Source: Streptomyces smyrnaeus | GTDB lineage: Bacteria > Actinomycetota > Actinomycetes > Streptomycetales > Streptomycetaceae | Assembly (NCBI RefSeq): GCF_017676345.1 | Contig: NZ_JAFFZM010000003.1 | Span: 124,001-188,000, forward strand | Direction of reading: 5' to 3' | Length of the DNA stretch: 64,000 nt | Part shown: piece after piece, positions 8,898-17,174 of the stretch | Position numbering within the stretch: the stretch's first letter is position 1 | Layout of the letters: each line of letters opens with the position of its first letter | Program-made: the position numbers and the translations under genes | The notes under the pieces: generated by a model | What the model was told of the DNA's origin: nothing | The model's database searches: none | Seen by the model: the letters and a program-made list of their open reading frames with translations, nothing else

Positions 8898-9902
8898 ATG
8901 GAGAACCGGCGGCGCGTGCTTCTTGTGGCCTACGACGATGCGCAGATACTCGACATCGCCTCGCCCAGCAGCGCCCTGGAGCTGGCCAACCGGCACGGCG
9001 CCACTCCGCCGTACGCCGTCGAACTGGGCACCCTGGGGCGTTGCGCCGCGCGCAGTTCGGCCGGGATCGTGCTCGGCGCCGGGTGCGATCTGGAGGCGGT
9101 CGGCGGGCAGTTGGACACCTTGGTCGTGGTGGGCGGGGCCGGGTACGCGACCGCGGCGGCCGACGCGCGGCTGCTGGCACAGGTACGGCGGCTGGCGCGG
9201 CAGAGCCGGCGTGTCGCCTCCGTCTGCACCGGCACCTACGTACTGGCCGCGGCCGGACTGCTCAACAACCGGCGCGTCACCACGCACTGGCGGTTCGGCG
9301 AGCAGTTGGCCGCGCAGCACCCCGGAGTCGCGGTGGACGTGGGACCGCTCCACATCCGCGACGGCAACATCTACACCTCAGCAGGGGTGACCAGCGCGCT
9401 GGATCTGACGCTGTCGCTGATCGAGGATGACCACGGGCCGACGCTGGCCCGCGCCGTCGCCCGCGAACTCGTCTCCTATCTGCACCGACCCGCCGACCAG
9501 GCGCAGATCAGCATGTTCCTCGCCGCTCCGCCGCCGGGCGACCGGCTGGTGCGGGACCTGGCCGGCCACATCGCCGGTCACCTGTCCGAAGACCTCAGCC
9601 CGCGTGCGCTGGCCGCCCGGGCGGGGGTGAGCACCCGCCATCTGACACGACTGTTCACCACCCACCTGGGCACCACACCGAGCCGCGCCGTACGGGCGGC
9701 GCGGACCGAGGCGGCGGCGCATCTGGTGCGGTCCAGCGCGCTGCCGCTGGCCGCCATCGCCCGGCGCTGCGGGTTCCGGTCGCCGCAGACGCTCCGGCAG
9801 GCGTTCCTGGACCTCTACGGCGTCGGCGGGGACACGATTCGCAGGATGCCGGACATGCCGCGGCCCCGCGGCGCCGCCCGTGCGCAGAATCCCGAGCCAT
9901 GA
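8898..9902 (+). CDS. GlxA-type transcriptional regulator (DJ-1/PfpI domain plus AraC HTH)
   Basis: A 334-residue regulator. Residues ~8-180 form a DJ-1/PfpI-like domain with the nucleophile-elbow equivalent SVCTGTYVLAAAGLL and the RRVTTHWRF strand. Residues ~215-320 form an AraC-type double helix-turn-helix (LSPRALAARAGVSTRHLTRLF, then IARRCGFRSPQTLRQAF). Such proteins usually control neighbouring genes for nitrogen compounds or amidases. Its stop overlaps the next start (ATGA at 9899-9902), so it is co-translated with the DJ-1 enzyme that follows, its probable functional partner. Confidence 0.88.
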   Translation: MENRRRVLLVAYDDAQILDIASPSSALELANRHGATPPYAVELGTLGRCAARSSAGIVLGAGCDLEAVGGQLDTLVVVGGAGYATAAADARLLAQVRRLARQSRRVASVCTGTYVLAAAGLLNNRRVTTHWRFGEQLAAQHPGVAVDVGPLHIRDGNIYTSAGVTSALDLTLSLIEDDHGPTLARAVARELVSYLHRPADQAQISMFLAAPPPGDRLVRDLAGHIAGHLSEDLSPRALAARAGVSTRHLTRLFTTHLGTTPSRAVRAARTEAAAHLVRSSALPLAAIARRCGFRSPQTLRQAFLDLYGVGGDTIRRMPDMPRPRGAARAQNPEP

Positions 9903-10720
9903 CCCCTTCGACCCCGTCCTCGCCTTCGACCCCGACCACGCCTTCCAGCTCCCGCACCTCTTCGACGGCGCGTCGTGCGGTGCTGCGGGGTGCGGCGGCG
10001 GCTTCCGCGCTCGCCGCCGTCGCCGCGACGCAGACCGGGACCGCGCACGCCGCACAGCCCCGCCGCCGTGATCTCGACATCGGCATCCTGCTGTACGACG
10101 GCTACAGCCTGCTGGACCCCACGGGGCCTGCCGAGGTGCTGTCCCGACTGCCTGACGCGGCGGTGACGATGGTGGCGGAGCGGCGTGGTCCGGTCCGTAC
10201 CGACACCGGTGACGTGGCCGTCATGGCGGACCGCTCGCTCGCCGAGGTCGACCGGCTGGATGTGCTGCTGGTGCCCGGCGCCGGCAATCGCGGCACCACG
10301 GCGGCGATGAAGAACGAGCGGATACTGGAGTGGATCGGCCGTATGCACCGGCACACCCGGTGGACGACCTCCGTGTGCACCGGATCGTTGATCCTGGCCG
10401 CGGCCGGACTGCTGGACGGGCGCCGCGCGACCACCTACTGGGCCTCCGCCGAATATCTGGAGTCCACCTTCGACGTGACGTACGTGCCGGAGCGCTACGT
10501 CCGGTCCGGCAAGATCGTCACCGCCGCCGGGGTCTCGGCGGGAGTGGACATGTCGCTCCACCTCGCGTCGTTGATCGCCGGGGAGCGCATCGCGCAGGCG
10601 ATCCAACTCGCCGTCGAGTACGACCCTCAGCCCCCGTTCGACTCCGGGAACGCCGCGGAAGCGTCCCCGGAGCTGAAGGCGCTCGCCCTGCGGCTGCTGG
10701 AGGAGTCGTCCCACGGATGA
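9899..10720 (+). CDS. Tat-exported DJ-1/PfpI family protein
   Basis: A 273-residue protein. A Ser/Thr/Pro-rich N-terminus is followed by the twin-arginine motif TARRAVLRGAAAA, a hydrophobic stretch and a likely cleavage after AHA, so export by the Tat pathway is predicted. The mature part is a DJ-1/PfpI domain: the Glu in GPAEVL, the Cys in TSVCTGSLILAAAG, and RRATTYW. The layout resembles isonitrile hydratase and other GATase1-like hydrolases. The cysteine region is strikingly similar to that of the regulator encoded just upstream, suggesting a shared ancestry or a shared ligand. Confidence 0.83.
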   Translation: MTPSTPSSPSTPTTPSSSRTSSTARRAVLRGAAAASALAAVAATQTGTAHAAQPRRRDLDIGILLYDGYSLLDPTGPAEVLSRLPDAAVTMVAERRGPVRTDTGDVAVMADRSLAEVDRLDVLLVPGAGNRGTTAAMKNERILEWIGRMHRHTRWTTSVCTGSLILAAAGLLDGRRATTYWASAEYLESTFDVTYVPERYVRSGKIVTAAGVSAGVDMSLHLASLIAGERIAQAIQLAVEYDPQPPFDSGNAAEASPELKALALRLLEESSHG

Positions 10721-10798
10721 GTGGGACTCGTTCTCATGAGTGAGCGGGCCGGATCGAGCAGGACGGGGGTGGGCCGGGGCGGCCGTACCGGGCGGGCT

Positions 10799-11800
10799 CT
10801 AGAGGGTGAAGCCGTGCGGAAACGGATCCCGGGGGTCCAGCAGATAGGTTGCCATGCCGGTGATCCAGGCGCGCCCGGAGAACTCGGGCACGACCGCGGG
10901 CAACCCGCCGACCTCGGTGGTCTCCAGCAGTCGGCCCGTGAACCGGGTGCCGATGAACGACTCGTTCACGAACTCGGTATCCAGCGGCAGCTCACCCCGC
11001 GCGTGCAGCTGCGCCATCCGCGCACAGGTGCCGGTACCGCAGGGGGAGCGGTCGAACCAGCCGGGGTGGATCGCCATGGCGTTGCGCGAGTGCCGACCGT
11101 CCGAGCCCGGCGCCAGGAACTGCACATGCTTGCAGCCGCTGATGCCGGGGTCGACGGGATGCACCGGCCGGTTCTGCTCGTTGACGGCGTCCATGACGGC
11201 GAGGCCCGCGGCGAGGATGTCGTCCTTGCGTGTCCGGTCGAACGGCAGCCCGAGCTGGTCGAGTTCGACGACGGCGTAGAAGTTCCCGCCGTACGCCATG
11301 TCGTAGCCGACCTCGCCCAGTCCCGGCACCCGCACGGTGGCGTCCAGCTCCAGCGCGAACGCGTCCACGTTCCGCAGGGTGACCTTTTCGGCCATCCCGT
11401 CCCGCACGGTGACGCGGGCCTCCACCAGCCCGGCCGGAGTGTCCAGCCGCACCGTGGTCTCCGGCTCGCTCACCGGGACCATGCCCGTCTCCACCAGCAC
11501 GGTCGCCACCCCGACCGTGCCGTGCCCGCACATCGGGAGGAAGCCGCTGACCTCGATGTAGACCACACCCCAGTCGGCGTCCGGCCGGGTCGGCGGCTGG
11601 AGGAGCGCACCGCTCATCGCCGGGTGCCCCCGCGGCTCGTCCACCAGGAATCTGCGCAACTCGTCCAGATGCTCGACGGCGTAGCGGCGACGTTCGGCCA
11701 TCGTCGCGCCCGGGATCGGCGGCAGGCCGCCGGTGACGACCCGGGTCGGCATGCCCTCGGTGTGCGAATCGACGGCGCTGAGCGAACGGACCGACCGCAT
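10799..11800 (-). CDS. 4-hydroxyproline 2-epimerase (proline racemase family)
   Basis: A 333-residue cofactor-independent epimerase that converts trans-4-hydroxy-L-proline to cis-4-hydroxy-D-proline. The paired catalytic cysteines are visible: Cys91 in FLPMCGHGT and Cys254 in DRSPCGTGT. Having both Cys (rather than Cys/Thr, as in 3-hydroxyproline dehydratases) supports epimerase or racemase activity; the operon context favours hydroxyproline over proline. Start ATG 11800 overlaps the stop of the preceding gene by one base (TGATG). It is the last gene of the operon. Confidence 0.88.
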   Translation of the reverse strand: MRSVRSLSAVDSHTEGMPTRVVTGGLPPIPGATMAERRRYAVEHLDELRRFLVDEPRGHPAMSGALLQPPTRPDADWGVVYIEVSGFLPMCGHGTVGVATVLVETGMVPVSEPETTVRLDTPAGLVEARVTVRDGMAEKVTLRNVDAFALELDATVRVPGLGEVGYDMAYGGNFYAVVELDQLGLPFDRTRKDDILAAGLAVMDAVNEQNRPVHPVDPGISGCKHVQFLAPGSDGRHSRNAMAIHPGWFDRSPCGTGTCARMAQLHARGELPLDTEFVNESFIGTRFTGRLLETTEVGGLPAVVPEFSGRAWITGMATYLLDPRDPFPHGFTL

Positions 11801-12750
11801 CAGGCCGCCCCCCGCTCCGCGAGGGCGGAGATCGCCCGCGCCATGTCGGCCTCCACCCGCTCCCGCAGCTGCGGGAGCAGCGGCCCGCGCGGCGGTCGGC
11901 AGGGGCCGCCGAACCGGCCGACCTGCTCCATACCGAGCTTGATCGCCTGGACGAACTCGGTGCGCGAGTCCCAGCGGAAGGCCGCCACCAGCGGCTCGTA
12001 CAGCGCCCGCGCCTCCTCCAGGCGCCCCTCGGTGGCCAGTTGGAACAGCCGCGCCGACTCGGCGGGGAAGACGTTGGGGAACCCGGCGAACCAGCCGGTC
12101 GCGCCCATCAGCAGGCTCTCCAGCACCACGTCGTCGGCACCGCTGACGACCTCCAGGCCGCTGCCGGCGGTCCGCTCCTTGATCTCCAGCACACGGCGGA
12201 CATCGCCGGAGAACTCCTTGACGGCCACGATGTTCTCGATCTGCGCCATCCGAGCGAGCAGCTCCGGTGTCAGATCGACCTTGGTGTCGAAGGGGTTGTT
12301 GTAGACCATCACCGGCAGACCGACCGAGGCCACCGCGGCGAAGTGGTCCACGATCTCCTGCTCGTTGGCGCGGTACATCGTCGGGGGCAGACACAGCACC
12401 CCGTCCGCACCGTCCTCGGCGGCGACTTCGGCCCAGTGCCGCGCCTGGTGCGAGCCGACCCCGTGCACCCCGACGACGACCTTGCCCGCGTCACCCACCG
12501 CCTCGATCGCCGTACGGGCCACGGTGCGGCGCTCCTGATCCGTCAGCGACGAGTACTCGCCCAGCGAACCGTTGGGTCCGACACCGTCGCAGCCGCTCGC
12601 CACCAGCCAGCGGCAGTGCTCGGCGTAGCGGTCGTAGTCGACGGCCAGTCCGGCGGGCGCCGATGCCTTCTCGTAGTACGGGAGTGCTGTTGCCACAACC
12701 ACGCCACCGAGACCCTGCGCGGCCCGGGGCGGCTTCTTGCTTTCGCTCAT
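11800..12750 (-). CDS. DapA-family deaminase, likely 1-pyrroline-4-hydroxy-2-carboxylate deaminase
   Basis: A 316-residue Schiff-base aldolase-fold protein with catalytic Tyr150 in MVYNNPFDT and Lys178 in VAVKEFSGD. In hydroxyproline catabolism this family member deaminates and dehydrates the imino acid produced by D-hydroxyproline oxidase to 2-oxoglutarate semialdehyde. The assignment rests mainly on location: it lies between the oxidase subunit genes and the epimerase with overlapping start/stop codons, and YNNPF differs from the YN(V/I)PGRT of true DapA. The next enzyme, 2-oxoglutarate semialdehyde dehydrogenase, is not in this operon. Confidence 0.82.
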   Translation of the reverse strand: MSESKKPPRAAQGLGGVVVATALPYYEKASAPAGLAVDYDRYAEHCRWLVASGCDGVGPNGSLGEYSSLTDQERRTVARTAIEAVGDAGKVVVGVHGVGSHQARHWAEVAAEDGADGVLCLPPTMYRANEQEIVDHFAAVASVGLPVMVYNNPFDTKVDLTPELLARMAQIENIVAVKEFSGDVRRVLEIKERTAGSGLEVVSGADDVVLESLLMGATGWFAGFPNVFPAESARLFQLATEGRLEEARALYEPLVAAFRWDSRTEFVQAIKLGMEQVGRFGGPCRPPRGPLLPQLRERVEADMARAISALAERGAA

Positions 12751-14504
12751 GAAGTGCTCTCCTCCGAAGGATCGGTCGGATCGGTTCGCTCGGCGGTGCC
12801 GGGGGTGGTGGCGTCGGGAACGGTGATGTCGGGGGTGGCGATCTCGGGGGTGCCCGGAGTGGCGTCGGGGGCGGTGCCCGAAGGAGCAGTGCCCCAGGGC
12901 TCCGGGGAAGCGGCGAGCTCGCCGAGCCGGAGTGGCTGGGCGATCGGCCTGCGGTGCGGGGTGGCGGCGGGCAGCCCTTCGGCGGACTGCTCGCGGGGTC
13001 CATCCCCGGCCCTGTCCTCACCCCTGGCCCTGTTTCCACCCCCGGGCCCGTCCCTGCGCCCGGGGATCGGTCCGGCATCGGGCCGGGCACCGAGCCGGTC
13101 GCGGAGCTCCAAGACGGTGGGGCCGCAGATCCTGGCCTGGCAGGGCCCGAGCCCGGCCCGGGTGCCCAGCTTGGCGACTCGGGGCGACGCCTCCGCCTCG
13201 CTTCCGAACGCCGCGCACAGGGCCCCGAAGTCGGTCTCCTCGCAGCGGCACACCACCGTGTCCGCACGCAGCCAGCCCGGCCAGCCCGCCCCGATGGGAT
13301 GTGCGCGGGCGAGTCGGCGCGCGAAGGCCCGCCCCTGGTCCCGGCTGCGCCGCAGTACGCGCAGCGCCCGTGCGGACCGGTCGCCACCGGCGGCCGACCA
13401 CCCCGCCACCGCGCCCTCGGCACGCGCGGCCGGCTCCCCGGCGATCCCCGTGACCTCCCCGGCGGCGAAGACGCCGGGCACGCTGGTGCGCTGCTCGTCG
13501 TCCACCAGCACGAACTCCCCGGTACCGGTACCGGTCCCGCTCCCGAGCCCGGGTCGGCCACGGTCGCCGTGCAGAGCGCACCCGGCCGCCACCGGTAGCT
13601 CCAACTGCGGGCTGAAACCATGGCTGATGCACAGCGCGTCGACCGGCACGGTGCGCTCGCTCCCGCCGACCACCGACCAATCCGGGCGCAACCGGGCGGT
13701 GACGACCTCCTCCACACGGCCCTCGCCCCGCGCCTCGACGACCGTGCAGCCCAGCCGGTAGGGCACCCGGTGGCGGGCCATCGCGGCGGTGCAGTCGGCG
13801 AGTTCGGGCGTCTTGCCCAGCTGCGCGGCCAGCTCCCAGGGACGGCTGCCCCAGCCCCGGGCCACGGTGCCCGCGGTGTTGGCCTCCAGCACCTCCAGCA
13901 CGGTGGAGCCCGCCTCCAGCAAGGACGCGGCCACCGGAAGCAGGAACGGTCCACTGCCCGCGACCACGGCACGCTCGCCGACGGCCACCCGCTCCCCCTT
14001 GGCCAACGCTTGTGCGGCGCCTGCGGTGAAGACCCCCGGCAACTGCCAACCGGGGAAGGGGAGCACCCGGTCGTGCGCACCGGTCGCCAGCACCAGCGCG
14101 TCCACGTCGAGTGTCCGCCGCCCACGTCCGGAGCCGTCGGCGGGACCACCGCACAGCAGATGCACGCGCGGTGGCCGTCCGGTCGGGTCCGCCGGACCAC
14201 CCGGTGCGGCCGGTTCGGGGTTGCCTTCGTGGCGCTCCAGCGCCCAGACCGAGGTCTCCGGCAGCCAACTGCAGCGCCGATGCGTCAGCACCTGGCGGCG
14301 GCGCCGCTCGAACTCCTGCCACCCGTGCTGGAGTCGTCCGGGACGCTCCGCCGCGTACGCCTCGGGCAGCATGCGGTGGTACTGGCCGCCCGGCTGCTCG
14401 GCGGCGTCGATCAGCGTCACCCGGGCGCCCGCCGCCAGCGCCGCGTGCGCCGCCGCCAACCCGGCCGGTCCCGCACCGACGACCCCCACGTGCCGGGGGG
14501 TCAC
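12747..14504 (-). CDS. D-hydroxyproline oxidase, alpha-type FAD/NAD(P) subunit
   Basis: About 585 residues. An N-terminal Rossmann FAD motif VGVVGAGPAGLAAAHAAL is followed by an EQPGGQYHRM region, a second nucleotide-binding fold (VVAGSGPFLLPVAASLL) and a C-terminal BFD-like iron-sulfur region with VVCRCEETDFG and LGPCQARICG. This matches the alpha subunit of heteromeric amino-acid dehydrogenases and oxidases of the HcnB/SoxA-alpha type. GTG 14504 overlaps the stop of the small ferredoxin-like subunit (GTGA), and the start of the deaminase gene overlaps its 3' end by 4 bp. The last ~110 residues are a Pro/Thr/Gly-rich tail without recognisable fold, an unusually long extension. Confidence 0.85.
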   Translation of the reverse strand: MTPRHVGVVGAGPAGLAAAHAALAAGARVTLIDAAEQPGGQYHRMLPEAYAAERPGRLQHGWQEFERRRRQVLTHRRCSWLPETSVWALERHEGNPEPAAPGGPADPTGRPPRVHLLCGGPADGSGRGRRTLDVDALVLATGAHDRVLPFPGWQLPGVFTAGAAQALAKGERVAVGERAVVAGSGPFLLPVAASLLEAGSTVLEVLEANTAGTVARGWGSRPWELAAQLGKTPELADCTAAMARHRVPYRLGCTVVEARGEGRVEEVVTARLRPDWSVVGGSERTVPVDALCISHGFSPQLELPVAAGCALHGDRGRPGLGSGTGTGTGEFVLVDDEQRTSVPGVFAAGEVTGIAGEPAARAEGAVAGWSAAGGDRSARALRVLRRSRDQGRAFARRLARAHPIGAGWPGWLRADTVVCRCEETDFGALCAAFGSEAEASPRVAKLGTRAGLGPCQARICGPTVLELRDRLGARPDAGPIPGRRDGPGGGNRARGEDRAGDGPREQSAEGLPAATPHRRPIAQPLRLGELAASPEPWGTAPSGTAPDATPGTPEIATPDITVPDATTPGTAERTDPTDPSEESTS

Positions 14505-14887
14505 TCGCCCTCCCCGGTCTGCGGGCCGGCCTGCGCTTCGGCCCGGGAGGCGGCCTGTGTGCCGGGTGTACCGGGGCAGAGGCCGGTCCGGGCACGGGAC
14601 TGGGTGTGCACGACGTCGCCGTCCACGGCCCGCCGTCGGCAAGCGCGTACGTCGCGGTCGCCATTGACGGTCACCAGGCAGTCGAAGCAGACACCGATGC
14701 CGCAGAACACCCCGCGCCCGGCACCGGAGGGGCCCTCGCGCCAGGCCAGCCGGCCGGAGACGAGCAGTACACCGGCCACCGTCTGCCCCTCGACGCCGTC
14801 GGCCGGCTCGCCGTCGACGGTGATGCGCAACGGCCGGTCCCGGCGGCCGGTGGAGTCGCTCTCGACGGGTACGAGTCGCGGGCTCAT
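14501..14887 (-). CDS. (2Fe-2S)-binding subunit of D-hydroxyproline oxidase
   Basis: A 128-residue ferredoxin-like protein with a Fer2-type cysteine pattern in VFCGIGVCFDCLVTVNG and a distal Cys in RACRRR or GLCPGTPGTQ. Proteins of this size lie between the alpha and FAD-oxidase subunits in heterotrimeric hydroxyproline oxidase operons and pass electrons between them. The start overlaps the upstream oxidase stop (4 bp) and its end overlaps the alpha-subunit GTG. Translational coupling across all three genes fits a 1:1:1 complex. Confidence 0.85.
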   Translation of the reverse strand: MSPRLVPVESDSTGRRDRPLRITVDGEPADGVEGQTVAGVLLVSGRLAWREGPSGAGRGVFCGIGVCFDCLVTVNGDRDVRACRRRAVDGDVVHTQSRARTGLCPGTPGTQAASRAEAQAGPQTGEGE

Positions 14888-16173
14888 GCCCCCTCCTGGT
14901 CCTGGTCCTGGTCCTGCTCCATTTCCAGCTTCCGGCGCTGTTCTCGGTTCTGTTTCCGGCCCTGTTTCCGGTTCTGCTGCCGGGATTCGGGCGGGGGCGT
15001 GAGCACGGCCGGGCGGTCCACCCGGAACGGGTGGGCGTCGATCTCGGTCGGCTCACCGAGTACGAGATCTCGCAGCAGCCGTCCGGTGCCGACCGAAAGC
15101 CCGATCCCGGCGCCCTCGTGACCGCTCGCGTGCCACAACCCGGCCAGCCGGGGGTCGGCGCCGACGACCGGCAGATGGTCGGGCACGTACGGCCGGAAAC
15201 CGCCGTACGCCCGCATCACCGGCACACCGGCGAGTGACGGGAAGAGCCGCAGCGCCTTGGCCGCGACGGCGGACAGCACTTCGGGCCGCAGCAGGTCGTC
15301 GAAGCCGACCCGGCGCCGCGAGGAGCCGATCAGTACGCTGCCCGCCCGCGTCGACTCGACCACCGCCGAGGTCTGCAACTCCTCCTCGCTGCTGCCCACG
15401 GCGCCCACGTAGTCGGCGTCGTAGACCTTGTGGAAGACGGTCGGCGGCAGCGGCGTCGTCACCAGGACGTCGCCGCGACGGGGTTCGACGGCCACCGGCG
15501 CGCCGAGTCGGGCACCGAGCGCGCCCGACCAGGGACCGGCCGCGTTGACGAACAGATCGGCCTCCACCACCCCACCGGGTGTGCGTACACCGGTCAGCCG
15601 GCCGCCGCGGGTCACCACCCCGGCGAGCACCTCTTCGCCGGTCCGCAGCCTGGCGCCTGCCGCGAGGGCGTCGGTGAGCAGCGCCGCTGCCGCGCCTGCG
15701 GGCTGCACCTGGGCGTCTTCGGGGTAGTGGACGGCTGCGGTGTGCGCATGGGTGATGCAGGGTTCGGCTGCGCGGAGCGCGTCAGTCGTCAGGGTGTCGG
15801 CCCGCACGTCGGCGGCGCGCTGGGTGGCGGCGAACTCCGCGAGCCCGTGGGCCCCGGCTTCGGTGGTGGCGACGACGATGCCGCCCTTGGGGTCCCACTC
15901 GGCCGCTTCCACACACCGCGCTCCCGCGGGGGAGCGTTCCGCGATTGCCGCCAGCACCTCCGGCCACAGGCGCCGCGAGAGTTGGGCCAGTCGGAGTTCG
16001 GGCCCGGGGCCCTTGTCGGAGACGAGTACGTTGCCCTCGCCGTGCGAGGTGGTGGCCGCCCCGGCGCCGCCCCGGTCGAGGAGCGTCACTTCCAGCCCGG
16101 CCAGGGCGAGTTCGCGAGCACAGGCCGCTCCGATGATGCCGGCCCCGAGCACCACGGCCCGCGTTCCGTTCAT
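14884..16173 (-). CDS. FAD-dependent D-amino-acid (D-hydroxyproline) oxidase subunit, DadA-like
   Basis: A 429-residue DAO-family flavoprotein. It has an N-terminal dinucleotide motif VVLGAGIIGAACARELA, a long central substrate domain, and the C-terminal motif GLWHASGHEGAGIGLSVGTG that closes the FAD site. It would oxidise cis-4-hydroxy-D-proline to the cyclic imine together with the two following subunits. The extreme C-terminus is a repetitive Arg/Gln/Glu tail (EQDQDQDQEGA). The ATG has a very strong ribosome site (GAGGAGGG) and a 22-bp palindrome just upstream; it is the first gene of the catabolic operon. Confidence 0.87.
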   Translation of the reverse strand: MNGTRAVVLGAGIIGAACARELALAGLEVTLLDRGGAGAATTSHGEGNVLVSDKGPGPELRLAQLSRRLWPEVLAAIAERSPAGARCVEAAEWDPKGGIVVATTEAGAHGLAEFAATQRAADVRADTLTTDALRAAEPCITHAHTAAVHYPEDAQVQPAGAAAALLTDALAAGARLRTGEEVLAGVVTRGGRLTGVRTPGGVVEADLFVNAAGPWSGALGARLGAPVAVEPRRGDVLVTTPLPPTVFHKVYDADYVGAVGSSEEELQTSAVVESTRAGSVLIGSSRRRVGFDDLLRPEVLSAVAAKALRLFPSLAGVPVMRAYGGFRPYVPDHLPVVGADPRLAGLWHASGHEGAGIGLSVGTGRLLRDLVLGEPTEIDAHPFRVDRPAVLTPPPESRQQNRKQGRKQNREQRRKLEMEQDQDQDQEGA

Positions 16174-16182
16174 CGAACCCTC

Positions 16183-16204
16183 CTCGTTCGTTAAAGCGAA
16201 CGAG
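16183..16204. promoter_or_regulatory. Palindromic operator in front of the hydroxyproline operon
   Basis: A 22-bp dyad: arms CTCGTTCG and CGAACGAG around the spacer TTAAAG, ending 10 bp from the oxidase ATG. Read on the minus strand, its core CGTTCGCTTTAACGAACG matches the site in front of the XRE regulator at 16 of 18 positions. This makes it a likely binding site of that regulator. The rest of 16205-16430 contains imperfect GCGTATCCC-type repeats and no gene. Confidence 0.7.
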
Positions 16205-16430
16205 AGGGACGCTATGCCAGCGCCCGGGGGGTGTCAACGGTGCGACCGCGCCGTGCCCGCCGTGGGTCGTCTCCAACCGCGACCCCACCCCACGTATCCC
16301 GCCCTGCGTATCCCCGCGTCCCCCGGCGTGCCCCGGCCCGCGTACCCCGGCCCCCGCGTATCCCGGCCCCGCGTATCCGCACGCGTACCCGACGACGGCG
16401 CGGTGGATGGCCGCACGGTTGCGCGGTCGG

Positions 16431-17051
16431 TCAGTCACCGCATGGGGTGCCCTCACCGGGCAGGGAGTGCGGGGCGTTCGGGTCCAGGCGCTGGTCCGAC
16501 CGGTACTGGAGCAGCAGCACCGAGCGCACGACCCCCTCCACGGCGGCATAGCTGTGCGGCAGTGTGGCGTCGAAGCCGACGTAGTCCCCGGCCTCCAGTT
16601 CCACTTCCTGCCCGTCGACCGTCACCTCCAGCCGGCCGGCCTGCACGACGGTGTGCTCGATACCGACGTGGCCCGGTGAATCCCGCCGTTCACCGGCTCT
16701 GACCTGCTGGTCGTACACCTCGAAGACGGCCTGCCCCGACTCGATCCGCTGCAGCGGGCGAAGGTCGATGCCCTGGCCGCTGAGCATCTCGACATCCTTG
16801 GCCCGGACCACGCGCAGGCCAGCGGGCTGCTGGGCGTCCAGCAGGTCGGAGATCGGCACCTCGAGAACGCGCGAAAGGCTGAAGACCGTTTCGATGGTGG
16901 GGTTTCCGGTGCCGGACTCCAGCTGGGACAGCGTCGCCTTGCCGATCTTGGAGCGGCGCGACAGCTCGGAGATCGACAACCCCCGCTGGGCTCGCGCCCG
17001 CTTCAGGTTGAGCGCCAGCATTCCCCGGATCGACCCCTCGGGACCGCTCAC
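16431..17051 (-). CDS. XRE-family regulator with cupin sensor domain
   Basis: About 206 residues. An N-terminal helix-turn-helix (residues ~12-66; LSISELSRRSKIGKATLSQLE) is followed by a C-terminal cupin (GIEHTVVQAGRLEVTVDG, LEAGDYVGFDATLPHSYAA). HTH-cupin proteins commonly sense small amino-acid-derived ligands. A start 22 codons upstream is open, but GTG 17051 is preceded by GGGAGGGGACC, and using it places the palindrome at 17078-17095 in the promoter instead of in coding sequence. Position and the shared operator make it the likely autoregulated controller of the hydroxyproline operon. Confidence 0.83.
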   Translation of the reverse strand: MSGPEGSIRGMLALNLKRARAQRGLSISELSRRSKIGKATLSQLESGTGNPTIETVFSLSRVLEVPISDLLDAQQPAGLRVVRAKDVEMLSGQGIDLRPLQRIESGQAVFEVYDQQVRAGERRDSPGHVGIEHTVVQAGRLEVTVDGQEVELEAGDYVGFDATLPHSYAAVEGVVRSVLLLQYRSDQRLDPNAPHSLPGEGTPCGD

Positions 17052-17077
17052 GGTCCCCTCCCTTCCCTCACGGGTTG

Positions 17078-17095
17078 CGTTCGCTTTACTGAACG
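17078..17095. promoter_or_regulatory. Operator in front of the XRE-cupin regulator
   Basis: CGTTCGCTTTACTGAACG forms arms CGTTC/GAACG and differs from the hydroxyproline-operon dyad core at only two central positions. It lies 26 bp upstream of the chosen GTG start, consistent with autoregulation. Confidence 0.65.
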
Positions 17096-17174
17096 ATCTG
17101 GTGGTGTGCTCGGTCATTATCCCGAACTGAAAGGCAATGGCGCCGTGTACCTCCGTCGCGGCCCGTGAGAGGGC

